From: Bacillus sp. T33-2
GTDB taxonomy: Bacteria; Bacillota; Bacilli; Bacillales; Cytobacillaceae
Assembly: GCF_002860205.1 (NCBI RefSeq)
Contig: NZ_PGVB01000027.1
Coordinates: 1 to 64,000 of the forward strand
Length of the DNA stretch: 64,000 bases
Direction: 5' to 3'
The notes under the pieces: model-generated
Told to the model about the DNA's origin: nothing
The model's input: the letters and a program-made list of their open reading frames with translations, nothing else
The model's database searches: none
Shown here: one piece after another, positions 41,965 to 50,465 of the stretch
Numbering within the stretch: position 1 is the first letter of the stretch
Layout: every line of letters begins with the position of its first letter
Translations under genes and position numbers: made by a program

Positions 41965-42699
41965 TTAAAAAAAGCTGCAAATGATTTTTTTCATCTTTTG
42001 CTTGTTACTTTCAAATTGCTGCGTTCTGTGGCCATTTGCTCCTGAAGGGTGGGGAAAGCCGGAAAGGCATTGATTTTGTTTAATCAACCCCTCAGCAATC
42101 ATGCTCCCAAGCACTCCTTCCACACTTCTGCCGAGCGGAATGAATAGCGCATTCTTCAATGCTTTAGCCTGTGGCACAAAGTATCCATTCATGTATTTTA
42201 GCAACAGATGGTCCGATAACAATTTCGGGCTGTGCCCTGTGTAGTTTCGGCCATCGATAAAAACGGCATAAGGAATGACAGAAGTCGTATGGAGCAATCC
42301 GTCTTTTTCCCCGAAAAGCTGTGCGGCACTTTCTATTTCGAGGGCTTTAGCCAACTCCAGTTCATCGAGCATTTCGATGATATTTTTCCGCATCGGTCCA
42401 AAAAATCTGCTCTCCCTTTTACATATATAGGGAATCCCACAATGTGGCACGTTTTGAGCGAGACATTTCCTCGCAACTGCGATTGATTTGTTCATCTGCA
42501 CGAAGCCTGGTGTGATACCGATAATGAATATTTTTGCCTCATGGTTGATGTATTCATTGTGAGTACAATAATAAACCTCCATTTTCCTGTCTTTTTCTAT
42601 TAAAAAATCCTCCGTCAATATTTCTTCCTTCTCATAACCATCTTTGAGGGGAAGTTGGCTTATCATTTCCAAATAATATGAGAATTGATTAGATGTCAT
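41965..42699 (-). CDS. Uracil-DNA glycosylase-fold protein
   Basis: A 244-residue protein. The segments IFIIGITPGFVQM (motif A position) and GFPHPSGANGHRT (motif B position, HPS) fit the uracil-DNA glycosylase superfamily. The usual catalytic Asp/Asn of motif A is replaced by TPG, so activity is uncertain. It lies near the Cas4-like helicase, on the opposite strand. Possibly a repair enzyme of an atypical UDG family. Confidence 0.65.
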   Translation of the reverse strand: MTSNQFSYYLEMISQLPLKDGYEKEEILTEDFLIEKDRKMEVYYCTHNEYINHEAKIFIIGITPGFVQMNKSIAVARKCLAQNVPHCGIPYICKRESRFFGPMRKNIIEMLDELELAKALEIESAAQLFGEKDGLLHTTSVIPYAVFIDGRNYTGHSPKLLSDHLLLKYMNGYFVPQAKALKNALFIPLGRSVEGVLGSMIAEGLIKQNQCLSGFPHPSGANGHRTQQFESNKQKMKKIICSFF

Positions 42700-42806
42700 T
42701 TGCCTTCTCCTGGAATATTACTCGAATGAATGGTATGAGGAATCATATACATATTTTAGAAAAGAATATTTTTAGATACAAAAAGTTCAATTCCGGGGGG
42801 ATGTGC

Positions 42807-42992
42807 GTGAAAGGCTGGAGAATCCAGATCCTGTCCAATGACGGGAAAAGGGAGTTCAAAGATTTCGAGGGAGAGCCAGAATTAAAACGATATTTAATGG
42901 ATATGCCAGTAAAAACCCTTTTGCATGCGACAATCTATGATCCGGACTTGAGGAGCATGGACGGCAGAAATTATTTTTTTTATTATTTCTAA
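42807..42992 (+). CDS. Small protein, unknown
   Basis: About 61 residues (VKGWRIQILSNDGKREFKDF, then ending GRNYFFYYF). GTG 42807 is preferred, being 6 nt after GGGGGG; ATG 42801 directly abuts that run. Soluble, with an aromatic C terminus. A terminator follows. Family not recognised. Confidence 0.55.
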   Translation: MKGWRIQILSNDGKREFKDFEGEPELKRYLMDMPVKTLLHATIYDPDLRSMDGRNYFFYYF

Positions 42993-43021
42993 AAACAAGA
43001 AAATTAGCCAGCAATGATCGA

Positions 43022-43051
43022 AAAAAGCGCGGCCACAAAACCCGCGCTTTT
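43022..43051 (+). terminator. Rho-independent terminator
   Basis: AAAAGCGCGG / CCCGCGCTTTT stem. Confidence 0.8.
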
Positions 43052-43211
43052 AAAATTGGAGTGAATTAATGCCTCCAATGCAACTATCGAAGCAATGGAA
43101 TTCTCTCAAAAAATAACTGCTATTTGTGATAAAATATGTGATGAAACATTTAACGATGCGTGCACCATGGGGTATAATCATGCTGTACATATAAAGTAAA
43201 GGAGCAGATTT

Positions 43212-44144
43212 ATGGATAAAGTACTTGTATTCGGCCATAAAAATCCAGACACAGATACAATTTGTTCAGCGATTGCTTATGCTGAATTAAAAAAGCAGCT
43301 CGGTGTAGATGCGGAGCCTGTCCGCTTGGGAAATATCAGCAATGAAACGAAATATGCGCTGGATTATTTTAAAGCAGAAGCGCCGCGACTTGTGGAAACA
43401 GTCGCCAATGAAACAAAAGAAGTCATTCTTGTTGACCACAATGAGCGCCAGCAAAGCGTGTCAGATATCGACCAAGTCCGGGTCCTTGAAGTCATCGACC
43501 ACCACCGGATTGCCAATTTTGAAACGAGCGACCCGCTGTATTACCGCGCTGAGCCAGTTGGGTGCACAGCAACGATCCTTAATAAATTATACAAAGAGAA
43601 TGGCGTGGAAATCAGCAAGCAGACTGCAGGGCTGATGCTGTCCGCGATCATTTCTGACTCATTGCTGTTCAAATCCCCAACCTGCACAGATCAAGACGTG
43701 GCTGCAGCCCGTGAACTGGCGGAAATTGCAGGAGTTGATGCGGAAAACTACGGCCTGGCCATGCTAAAAGCCGGTGCTGATTTAAGCGACAAGACTATCG
43801 GTGAGTTGATTTCCCTTGATGCAAAAGAATTCCAGATGGGTTCAAGCAAAGTGGAAATTGCCCAGGTGAACGCTGTTGACGTTAATGATGTGTATTCACG
43901 CCAGCCAGAAGTAGAAGAAGCCCTTTCAAGGGTAATTGCTGATAAAAATCTCGACCTGTTTCTCCTGGTTGTCACTGACATCCTGGAAAACGATTCAGTC
44001 GCCCTTGCATTAGGCAGGCAAACTCATGCGGTAGAGAAAGCATTCAATGTAACACTTGAAAACAACAAAGCCATCCTGAAAGGTGTCGTTTCCCGCAAAA
44101 AACAAATTGTTCCTGTGTTGACCGATACATTTAACCAGCTTTAA
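43212..44144 (+). CDS. ppaC: Manganese-dependent inorganic pyrophosphatase
   Basis: A 310-residue family II pyrophosphatase (DHH family), hydrolysing PPi to phosphate in the cytosol. Metal motifs: [12 protein letters not shown] at the start, [10 protein letters not shown], and [10 protein letters not shown] (DHH). The C-terminal substrate site is in [14 protein letters not shown], then [11 protein letters not shown]. Length is normal. GGAGC lies upstream of the ATG, and a strong terminator at 44157 follows. Confidence 0.96.
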   Translation: MDKVLVFGHKNPDTDTICSAIAYAELKKQLGVDAEPVRLGNISNETKYALDYFKAEAPRLVETVANETKEVILVDHNERQQSVSDIDQVRVLEVIDHHRIANFETSDPLYYRAEPVGCTATILNKLYKENGVEISKQTAGLMLSAIISDSLLFKSPTCTDQDVAAARELAEIAGVDAENYGLAMLKAGADLSDKTIGELISLDAKEFQMGSSKVEIAQVNAVDVNDVYSRQPEVEEALSRVIADKNLDLFLLVVTDILENDSVALALGRQTHAVEKAFNVTLENNKAILKGVVSRKKQIVPVLTDTFNQL

Positions 44145-44156
44145 AACATGAAGAGA

Positions 44157-44194
44157 GGAGTGTAAAATCAAAATGGTTTTACACTCTTTTTTTT
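44157..44194 (+). terminator. Rho-independent terminator of ppaC
   Basis: GAGTGTAAAA / TTTTACACTC stem followed by eight Ts. Confidence 0.92.
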
Positions 44195-44319
44195 GGTTTT
44201 TGGTGTTCTTTGTATAGAATTAATTTTGTAATATTATGAAAAACGAGTTATTTTTTTCTATAAAAATAGTATAATATAAGTGGCGTCAATTATACTAATG
44301 GCTAGAAGGTAGGGGAAAA

Positions 44320-44770
44320 ATGACATTTTATGGTGTGTTGCTGTTGATCCACATTGTTGCAGCGTTACTGGGTTAGGAGCTAGCTTCGCAATTCCGGTTG
44401 TCATGAGTGCCGGGAAAACGACGAGCCAGGCAAAGTTTTGTTTAGAACTCGCCGCTAAAATTGAAAAATTGCCGAAAATCGGAAGTATCACTCTACTTTT
44501 GACCGGGATTGTAATGGCAATTATCAACCTGATCTATTTAGGGAAGGCTGGTTTCTATCGTCTCTAGGAATCTATATCGGGGTTCAATTTATCGTTGCAG
44601 GTGTTTTGCCAAGGACCATGAAGCAGCAAGCCGCGGCTCTTGAAGAAGCGGCAGGAGAAACACTTCCCATGAAGTATGTAGAATTGGGAAAGAAAGCAGC
44701 ACCCTACAACAGTGTTGTCCATGAATCAGCAGTTATTCTCATCATCTTAATGTTTACGAAACCCTTTTAA
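44320..44770 (+). pseudogene. DUF2269-like membrane protein gene broken by two frameshifts
   Basis: Three consecutive pieces of one protein lie in different frames: MTFYGVLLLIHIVAALLG (stop at 44374), then LGASFAIPVVMSAGKTTSQA up to LIYLGKAGFYR (stop near 44565), then SLGIYIGVQFIVAGVLPRTM up to a TAA at 44768. Read together they give a ~150-residue, four-helix membrane protein of the DUF2269 type. One base is missing near GGGTTAGG and one or two near TATCGTCTC. A TATAAT and a good ribosome-site-like GGTAGGGG remain, so the decay looks recent, unless these are sequencing errors. Confidence 0.75.
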
Positions 44771-44782
44771 ATACAAAGAAAC

Positions 44783-44813
44783 AACCAACACTGTTTGTAA
44801 AGTGTTGGTTTTT
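44783..44813 (+). terminator. Rho-independent terminator
   Basis: AACCAACACT / AGTGTTGGTT stem followed by TTT. Confidence 0.85.
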
Positions 44814-44854
44814 AACATTACATAGAGAATGGTGAAAATATAAAAAAATCTAAA

Positions 44855-44882
44855 TGAAACTTTTAATATAATTATGCGTAAT
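44855..44882 (+). promoter_or_regulatory. ECF sigma-type promoter (sigma-W-like)
   Basis: TGAAAC (44855-44860), 16-nt spacer beginning TTTT, CGTAAT (44877-44882). This is a close match to the sigma-W pattern and sits 58 nt before the small membrane protein ATG. Confidence 0.62.
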
Positions 44883-44939
44883 AGTTAGGTGGCGAAAGCA
44901 AGTTTACATATCCGGCTCAATGAGGAGGGGTGCGGGCAA

Positions 44940-45077
44940 ATGAAAATGCAAAAGAAAAGGAATAAAAAGAACGATGATAAATGGGACATATTTGAGTTGG
45001 CATTCGATATCATTGAGCCATTGTTTTTATTGCTTAGATTTATTGCTAGAGTAATTGCTAAAATCGTTCATCACTGA
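44940..45077 (+). CDS. Small cationic membrane peptide, unknown
   Basis: 45 residues. A basic N terminus (MKMQKKRNKKNDDKW) precedes one hydrophobic helix (LAFDIIEPLFLLLRFIARVI), ending KIVHH. GAGGAGGGG precedes ATG 44940; the frame upstream is not supported. The ECF-type promoter suggests an envelope-stress function; small membrane peptides are common in such regulons. Confidence 0.62.
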   Translation: MKMQKKRNKKNDDKWDIFELAFDIIEPLFLLLRFIARVIAKIVHH

Positions 45078-45181
45078 AACCACATCATTTTTTGGAAGGA
45101 AGAAAAACTTCATATGGGTCGATGGGCTTCCTAAGTGGGAGTCCTGTTTTTGTACATATAATTTGGTCAGGGGGAAAGGGA

Positions 45182-45949
45182 ATGTATAGTCAGGATCCAT
45201 ACAATTGCAGGGTGGAATGGGGTAAGCGTGGTGCCAGGGAGGCAGCTGGTCGGGGAGATATCATTATTATTGTGGACGTTCTCAGTTTTTCTACGGCCGT
45301 AACTGCTGCGGTACACTCTGGTGCAGCCATTTACCCATTCCCGCCCCCTATAAATGAGGAAGCAAGTGCATTCGCAGCCCAACTTGGTGCTGAACTTTTG
45401 CTTGGCAGGGCCGAAGCGGCCAAAATCGGAAGGCCATCCCTTTCTCCAGTATCGTTTGCTCCAGAGTTAAAAGGGAATAAGTTTGTTATGTGTTCACTGA
45501 ACGGTGCAGCATGCACGGCAGTGGCTGCGGCCGTGCCAGCCCTCCTTGCCGGAAGCCTGCTGAACGCTACGGCTGTGGCAGAAACGGCTGATTTGCTCCA
45601 AACCAGGACAGGAGCGAACATAACTGTTATAGCTTGCGGTGAACATTGGAACAATCCTAAAGAAGGTGAAAATGTACTGCGGCCATCATTGGAAGATTAT
45701 CTCGGTGCAGGTGCGATACTCTCCGAACTGCGCGGGGCCAAATCTCCCGAGGCATTGGTATGTATCGGGGCTTATGAGCATTCAAAACCATCACTGGAAC
45801 AATTGATTTGGGACTGTGGAAGCGGCCGGGAATTGCGCAAGAAGGGCTATGAACAAGATGTGAGATTTTCAAGCCAACTAGATTACTGCAGAACCGTTCC
45901 GATCCTTGTTGAAAATCACTTTGTGCCAGCACTCGGTCATGCCCAGTAG
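45182..45949 (+). CDS. comB: ComB-like 2-phosphosulfolactate phosphatase
   Basis: A 255-residue Mg-dependent phosphatase of the ComB family. Typical segments: IIIIVDVLSFSTAVTAAVHS, FVMCSLNGAACTAVAA (S-NG loop), ITVIACGEHWN and RPSLEDYLGAGAIL. In methanogens ComB makes sulfolactate for coenzyme M; in Bacillus it can act in sulfolactate formation. No comA or comC is adjacent, so the pathway is not shown. ATG 45182 follows GGGGAAAGGG. Here comB means the coenzyme M gene, not the competence gene. Confidence 0.82.
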   Translation: MYSQDPYNCRVEWGKRGAREAAGRGDIIIIVDVLSFSTAVTAAVHSGAAIYPFPPPINEEASAFAAQLGAELLLGRAEAAKIGRPSLSPVSFAPELKGNKFVMCSLNGAACTAVAAAVPALLAGSLLNATAVAETADLLQTRTGANITVIACGEHWNNPKEGENVLRPSLEDYLGAGAILSELRGAKSPEALVCIGAYEHSKPSLEQLIWDCGSGRELRKKGYEQDVRFSSQLDYCRTVPILVENHFVPALGHAQ

Positions 45950-46019
45950 TGACTATAGTCGGAATGAGAGAGGCTTAATGGGACATAATTAGCAGAACGT
46001 CCAAGGTTGTGTCCAATTG

Positions 46020-46750
46020 ACAGGATCCAAAGTGCTTAGGTCAACGGACTTTCATGAAGATATCCGATAGATGGGTTCTAACCAACTTTAGGTACACGGC
46101 TTCTCTGATAAAGTTGAATAGCCGGGTTCTAATGCACTATTAGATACTTGAGTTGCGGGATAAAGTCCAATAGAGGGCGCCTAATCGACCATATGCGCGC
46201 GAATTCCCTGAAAAAGTCCAATAGAGGGCTACATCGACCATATGCGCGCGAATTCCCTGAAAAAGTCCAATAGAGAGCTCCTAATCGACCACATGCCCGC
46301 GAATTCCCTGAAAAAGTCCAATAGAGGACGCCTAATCGACCATATGCGCGCGAATTCCCTGAAAAAGTCCAATAGGGAGTTCTAATCGACCTTATGGCCG
46401 CCAATTACCTGAAAAAGTCCAATAGAGGGCTACTAATCGACCATATGCGCGTGAATTCCCTGAAAAAGTCCAATAGGGAGTTCTAATCGACCTTATGGCC
46501 GCCAATTACCTGAAAAAGTCCAATAGAGGGCTACTAATCGACCATATGCGCGTGAATTCCCTGAAAAAGTCCAATAGAGGGCGCCTAATCGACCATATGC
46601 CCGCGAATTCCCTGAAAAAGTCCAATAGGGGGCTCACAATCGACTCTAGGCCCGCAAATTCTCCGGTAAAGTCCAATAGACGGGTTCTAATGCACTTTTA
46701 GGTACACGAATTCCCTGATGACGTCCAATTGCAGGGTTCAAACAGACTTT
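46020..46750. repeat. Tandem repeat array C, about 51-bp period, about 14 units
   Basis: Units of the form GAATTCCCTGAAAAAGTCCA, then ATAG-GGG-CTAATCGACCATATGCGCGC repeat head to tail. Units are well conserved from about 46158 to 46620 and increasingly degenerate at both ends (GGTTCTAATGCACTTTTAGG type). A 101-bp dimer (46352-46452) is repeated without change at 46453-46553. Because 51 is a multiple of three, both strands show open frames with 17-residue periodicity; these are not supported as genes. The array fills most of the gap between comB and ykvA. Confidence 0.92.
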
Positions 46751-46886
46751 AATAAGCGGACTTACATGATAGTGTATGATCCGGATGCTTTTGGATTCTT
46801 CCCTTAGACTGTTGCGGTCACCATTTATGTTTTAAAACCCCTTTTTAGTGAACAGATAATAAAAGTCAACCTAAGGAGGATTGGAC

Positions 46887-47165
46887 ATGCGCAAATTTCT
46901 TAACAGGATACGCCTCGTTTTTAAGGTAAAAAAATTCCTGCCGTTTCTGGCTGAATTTTTCACCTCCAGGGAGGTCGACATAAAAAAGAAACTCTTATCA
47001 GTTGGTTTAATTGTAGGGTATTTTCTGCTGCCTTTTGACCTTGTGCCGGACTTCCTTGCGGTAATTGGCATTTTTGATGACGTGGGCATTATGTTGCTGA
47101 TACTGCAGCAAATCATTAAAATGGCACCGATAAATTTACGGGAGAAGTATCAATTACTCAAATAA
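46887..47165 (+). CDS. YkvA family (DUF1232) membrane protein
   Basis: 92 residues with the DUF1232 core YFLLPFDLVPDFLAVIGIFD, then DVGIMLLIL, forming two short membrane helices joined by the DLVPD turn. This is the YkvA family; function unknown. ATG 46887 has AAGGAGG upstream; TTG 46881 is too near that site. Confidence 0.88.
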   Translation: MRKFLNRIRLVFKVKKFLPFLAEFFTSREVDIKKKLLSVGLIVGYFLLPFDLVPDFLAVIGIFDDVGIMLLILQQIIKMAPINLREKYQLLK

Positions 47166-47177
47166 AATAACGCACAG

Positions 47178-47224
47178 GAGTTGGCCGCGCAGCATTCGAA
47201 CTGTGTGCGCCAACTCTTTTTTTT
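47178..47224 (+). terminator. Rho-independent terminator of ykvA
   Basis: GAGTTGGC / GCCAACTC stem with an inner GCGCAG/CTGTGTGC helix, then seven Ts. Confidence 0.88.
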
Positions 47225-47254
47225 GCGAGTTTAAATCATAGGATTTTTTTCAAA

Positions 47255-47283
47255 TTGACGAAAAACGAAACCTTTCCTATACT
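47255..47283 (+). promoter_or_regulatory. Sigma-A-type promoter of the DUF3900 gene
   Basis: TTGACG (47255-47260), 17-nt spacer, TATACT (47278-47283), about 40 nt before the ATG. Confidence 0.7.
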
Positions 47284-47322
47284 GATGAGAGTGAAAATAA
47301 GAAACAAGGTGAATTTTACAGC

Positions 47323-48384
47323 ATGGAATTTCAGGTACAATATTTATCATTTTATGTAATACAGGTTGAAGGCAAAGGGGAACAGGCAGACAAACGATAT
47401 AAGCATTTCCAGACATTGAATGAAGAAGAATATGAAAATAGCTCTCTCAAAGAATTTCTGGACGGGGAATTCACAAAAATTGTGAAGCGGAAAGCGGACC
47501 GGCATCCGAAGGCGGAAGAGGTTCCGACGAAAATCGGTTATTTTATTGTGGAAGAAGGCCATGATTTGACTTCAAATCCCAATTATAACCAGTTCCGCCG
47601 AGCCCGTTTCGCAGTATCGAAAGAACAGTTCCAGCAGGAGAGTGAAAAGTTCGCCGTCGCCTATGTGGATACAAGTGCAGTACGCGGTGGAGTTTTCCTT
47701 GTAGCAACAGCGAAGCTGCGAAAATATTATGATGATCCATTTATATTTATCATGAAATGTGATTTCGAACCTAAGGTAGCCTCCATTTCTGATGAGTCTA
47801 CTTTGATCCGGAACGTGGAAATGGCGATTACGACGAAGAACATGAAATCAATCCTTTACCCGTACATGCCAGAGGAGGGCATGATTTCTGACAATGAGCT
47901 AAAAATCAACCAGTCGTCCCATGCCCGATATTTCGAGGATTTTCTGAAATATGTAGAGTACGGGGAATCGATGCCGGAAATCGTTAAATCCCAGGTTATT
48001 GATATGGTAAAAGGCCATATGGAGGAAGCATTCCAGCCAGAAAGCGAAGAACGGCAACAACTGGAAAATGCGATGGAGATTTGGGCGGCGAGTGACAAGC
48101 GGGAGCTGCAGGAACGGTTCGAAACGGAACAGGTAATCGAAGCTGCCGCACAGATCATTGAACATACACCTGAACTCGAACTCAAAATGAAGCTTGACCA
48201 CATCTCGGTAAAGGGTATGCTTGCCGATTTTGGCGATAGCGTTCACCTTGCAAAGGCAAACGGGAAATATGTATTAATGATCGAAGCAGATTCGGTTGTT
48301 TTTGAAAAGGGCTTTTCACCGATCGAATTTGTAAAACCTGACCAAATCGAACAGGTAGTTGAGAAGATCCGTAGAAAACAATGA
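47323..48384 (+). CDS. DUF3900 family protein
   Basis: A 353-residue soluble protein of the Bacillus DUF3900 family. The N terminus MEFQVQYLSFYVIQVEGKGE and the GYFIVEEGHDLTSNPNYNQF segment support this. The middle (VAYVDTSAVRGGVFLVATAK) and the alpha-helical part (AMEIWAASDKRELQERFE) superficially recall nucleoid-associated NdpA/YejK proteins, but that link is weak. It has its own promoter; function unknown. Confidence 0.72.
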   Translation: MEFQVQYLSFYVIQVEGKGEQADKRYKHFQTLNEEEYENSSLKEFLDGEFTKIVKRKADRHPKAEEVPTKIGYFIVEEGHDLTSNPNYNQFRRARFAVSKEQFQQESEKFAVAYVDTSAVRGGVFLVATAKLRKYYDDPFIFIMKCDFEPKVASISDESTLIRNVEMAITTKNMKSILYPYMPEEGMISDNELKINQSSHARYFEDFLKYVEYGESMPEIVKSQVIDMVKGHMEEAFQPESEERQQLENAMEIWAASDKRELQERFETEQVIEAAAQIIEHTPELELKMKLDHISVKGMLADFGDSVHLAKANGKYVLMIEADSVVFEKGFSPIEFVKPDQIEQVVEKIRRKQ

Positions 48385-48490
48385 TAACTTGATTGAAAAC
48401 TGGCGTCCTGGTGGCGCCAATTTCCCTTAATTGGAAAATTGTTGCAAATAGTGTTGACGTAACTTCAGGCTTTTGGTAACTTATAACTAT

Positions 48491-48660
48491 ATTGTAATAC
48501 AAAATAGTAGTTGCATATTTTTTTGAATTGGTATCTTGCAATACATGGAAGCTTCATGTTTTTATTTTTTCCTATAGTATCTTGTAATACAAACTAGTTT
48601 GTGCTAAAGGATCCCATGTAATGCAATACAATTTTTTTACTAGGTATCTTGTAATACAAG
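48491..48660 (+). promoter_or_regulatory. Array of five palindromic operator-like sites before padR
   Basis: Sites of the type TTGTAATACAA recur at 48492 (ATTGTAATACAA), 48536 (TTGCAATACAT), 48582 (TTGTAATACAA), 48621 (ATGCAATACAA) and 48649 (TTGTAATACAAG). Three are preceded by TATC. PadR-family regulators bind such AT-rich dyads and often control their own genes. A promoter must lie within this stretch. Confidence 0.7.
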
Positions 48661-48701
48661 ATAAGTTATTGCAGACACATACAGAGACGGAGGTGAAATT
48701 T

Positions 48702-49097
48702 TTGTCATCAAGCCAAATGCTCAAGGGAATTTTGGAAGGGTGCCTGCTGGCTGTCATAAACAAAGGGGAAACGTACGGCTATGAAATGATTGAAAAACTG
48801 GAACAGTACGGTTTCTACATGATAAGTGAAGGGAGCATTTATCCAGTTTTGCTGCGCATGCAGAAGGATAAGCTTGTCACAACTACGCTGAAGGAATCGC
48901 CTTCGGGGCCGAAACGAAAGTATTATTCGCTTACCGTCAAAGGCATCGAGGAGCTTGAAGAATTCAAGAAGCGCTGGCTGGAGCTTTCGGGAAGCGTGAG
49001 CAGGCTTTTGCAGGAAGACCGAAATGAGAGGGGAAAAAAATTAAGAAACTGTCTCAAAAAAGTACAGACTTTGTTGATAATTTGCGCATGTATTTAG
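48702..49097 (+). CDS. PadR family transcriptional regulator
   Basis: A winged-helix repressor of the PadR type: MLKGILEGCLLAVINKGETY, then GYEMIEKLEQYGFYMISEGS, IYPVLLRMQ. Start TTG 48702 follows GGAGGTG; the frame upstream overlaps the operator array. The last ~20 codons (KKLRNCLKKVQTLLIICACI) look out of frame: with one A fewer in the A7 run at 49034-49040, the gene would stop at once and the next gene would gain a proper start. It pairs with the HAAS-domain membrane protein, a common PadR neighbour. Confidence 0.9.
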   Translation: MSSSQMLKGILEGCLLAVINKGETYGYEMIEKLEQYGFYMISEGSIYPVLLRMQKDKLVTTTLKESPSGPKRKYYSLTVKGIEELEEFKKRWLELSGSVSRLLQEDRNERGKKLRNCLKKVQTLLIICACI

Positions 49098-49783
49098 TGT
49101 CAAGCGGAAAGAAACAAAAAGAAATCGACGAAATTACGGCGGAACTAGAGGACCATTTGCTGCTGGCTGAACAAAACGGGAAAAACATTAATGACATCAT
49201 TGGCAAATCTCCTCAACAATATATGGAGGATATAGCCAGCGAATTAAAGGTAGATTTCAAAGGATTATCAAAAGTCATTCCGATCATCATGATTGGGGCA
49301 CTAGCCTATACCGTAATGGGAGATGCCATCAGGGGAACTATCGATTACTCTGCGATTATGTTGGTGGGCTTTCCCGTTGTCATCTTGTTGTTGCTTAGTA
49401 TATATACAGGTGCCTTTAGACTTCTGGCGAAAAATGAAATCTCAAAAACGAAAGAAAATCTGATTTTTTTCGGATTGGGACTCATTTCAATCAGTTCTTT
49501 TGTTGTGCTAAGCGTATTGGATGAAAAAATCGGCGAGCCATTGTTCACTCTAGGAACCACCGGGCACATCGCCGTCGGAGTGGCCGCATCCCTCGTGTTT
49601 GTGGCGTTGGCGTTGTGGAGCAAAACATGGTTTTCGATAATCATTCCTTTGATCCTGTTCATTCCCGAAATTGTGGTCCGCCAGCTGCCCATCAGTGATG
49701 GGCAGAAATTATACATTTTCCTGCCGGTCATGTTTATCGGATTGGCAATTTACATGAGATGGGAACGTAAAAAAGTTTCCTGA
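49082..49783 (+). CDS. HAAS-domain membrane protein paired with PadR
   Basis: 233 residues from ATG 49082. The N terminus is a HAAS-type helical domain (EIDEITAELEDHLLLAEQNG), followed by about six transmembrane helices. Such proteins usually sit behind padR and are thought to act with it in membrane stress responses. The true start is probably earlier: the frame encodes IKKLSQKSTDFVDNLRMYL before 49082, which is typical of the family start, but only an ATT at 49040 is available, or ATG 49024 if one A of the A7 run is removed. Confidence 0.78.
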   Translation: MRMYLVSSGKKQKEIDEITAELEDHLLLAEQNGKNINDIIGKSPQQYMEDIASELKVDFKGLSKVIPIIMIGALAYTVMGDAIRGTIDYSAIMLVGFPVVILLLLSIYTGAFRLLAKNEISKTKENLIFFGLGLISISSFVVLSVLDEKIGEPLFTLGTTGHIAVGVAASLVFVALALWSKTWFSIIIPLILFIPEIVVRQLPISDGQKLYIFLPVMFIGLAIYMRWERKKVS

Positions 49784-49793
49784 GGCTATTCCC

Positions 49794-49836
49794 GCCGCCC
49801 CTTCATCATTTAAGGGGGCGGCTGTATTTTTTTTTG
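49794..49836 (+). terminator. Rho-independent terminator
   Basis: GCCGCCCC / GGGGGCGGC stem followed by nine Ts. Confidence 0.92.
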
Positions 49837-49977
49837 TAAGGAAAAAGTATGTGAAACGGCCTTGGCTATCAATCTTTTGCATTGGTTTGACTGAATAGGG
49901 GGTCCACTGGGGGACGAGATGTTATCCTTCAAATTATAAAAATATTTTTTCCAAAAAGTACTTCATTTTTCCAAAAC

Positions 49978-50035
49978 ACTATAATATAATATAACTGTAT
50001 TAACTGTATTAAGAATAATAGTACACTAAGTACAG
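49978..50035 (+). promoter_or_regulatory. Promoter and candidate operator of the GntR-ABC operon
   Basis: TATAATATAATATA near 49980-49993 offers a -10. It is followed by a direct repeat AACTGTATT-AACTGTATT and a dyad TGTATTA-AGAA-TAATAGTACA (50005-50024), and then GTACAG at 50030. YtrA-type GntR repressors bind similar TGTA/TACA dyads in their own promoters. Confidence 0.5.
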
Positions 50036-50048
50036 ATTGGGGGTCATT

Positions 50049-50465
50049 ATGTTTGAGCTGGATATGCGGAGCCGGAAACCCATTTATGAGCAATTAGTCG
50101 AGAAACTGAAAGAACTGATTATTAACGAAGTGCTCAAGCCCGATGAACAGCTGCCTTCGGTGAGAACTCTGGCCCAGCAGCTGACGATCAATCCCAATAC
50201 AATCCAAAAAGCCTATAGGGAGCTTGAGAACCAGGGATATATATATTCGGTCCAGGGCCGTGGCAGTTTTGTGAATGTTTTCAACCACGTCCAGGACCAG
50301 GAAAAAATCGCAAATGTCAAAAGAGAATTTGAAAAGCTTGTTCTGGAAGCCTTATATCTAGGGATAGCGGCCGAGGAACTTTATATGATGATAAAAGAAT
50401 TGGGAGCTTCAAAAGGGGGAGGCGATCACGATGATTCGAATGAAAAACGTCAGCAAAGAATTTGA
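50049..50465 (+). CDS. GntR family regulator (YtrA subfamily)
   Basis: About 138 residues. The wHTH domain has MFELDMRSRKPIYEQLVEKL, PDEQLPSVRTLAQQLTINPN and TIQKAYRELENQGYIYSVQG. The short C-terminal dimer helix is typical of YtrA-type repressors, which control adjacent ABC transporters that sense cell-wall antibiotics. ATG 50049 has TTGGGGG upstream. It overlaps the ABC ATPase gene by 35 nt. Confidence 0.9.
   Translation: MFELDMRSRKPIYEQLVEKLKELIINEVLKPDEQLPSVRTLAQQLTINPNTIQKAYRELENQGYIYSVQGRGSFVNVFNHVQDQEKIANVKREFEKLVLEALYLGIAAEELYMMIKELGASKGGGDHDDSNEKRQQRI

Noticed and set aside
46129-46404. Minus-strand open frame with a 17-residue repeat (WTFSGNSRAYGR)
   Set aside because: It is a by-product of the 51-bp repeat period being divisible by three; no ribosome site, and the plus strand shows the same effect.
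46495-46701. Plus-strand open frame with repeated LKKSNRG
   Set aside because: Same explanation as the minus-strand frame over array C.
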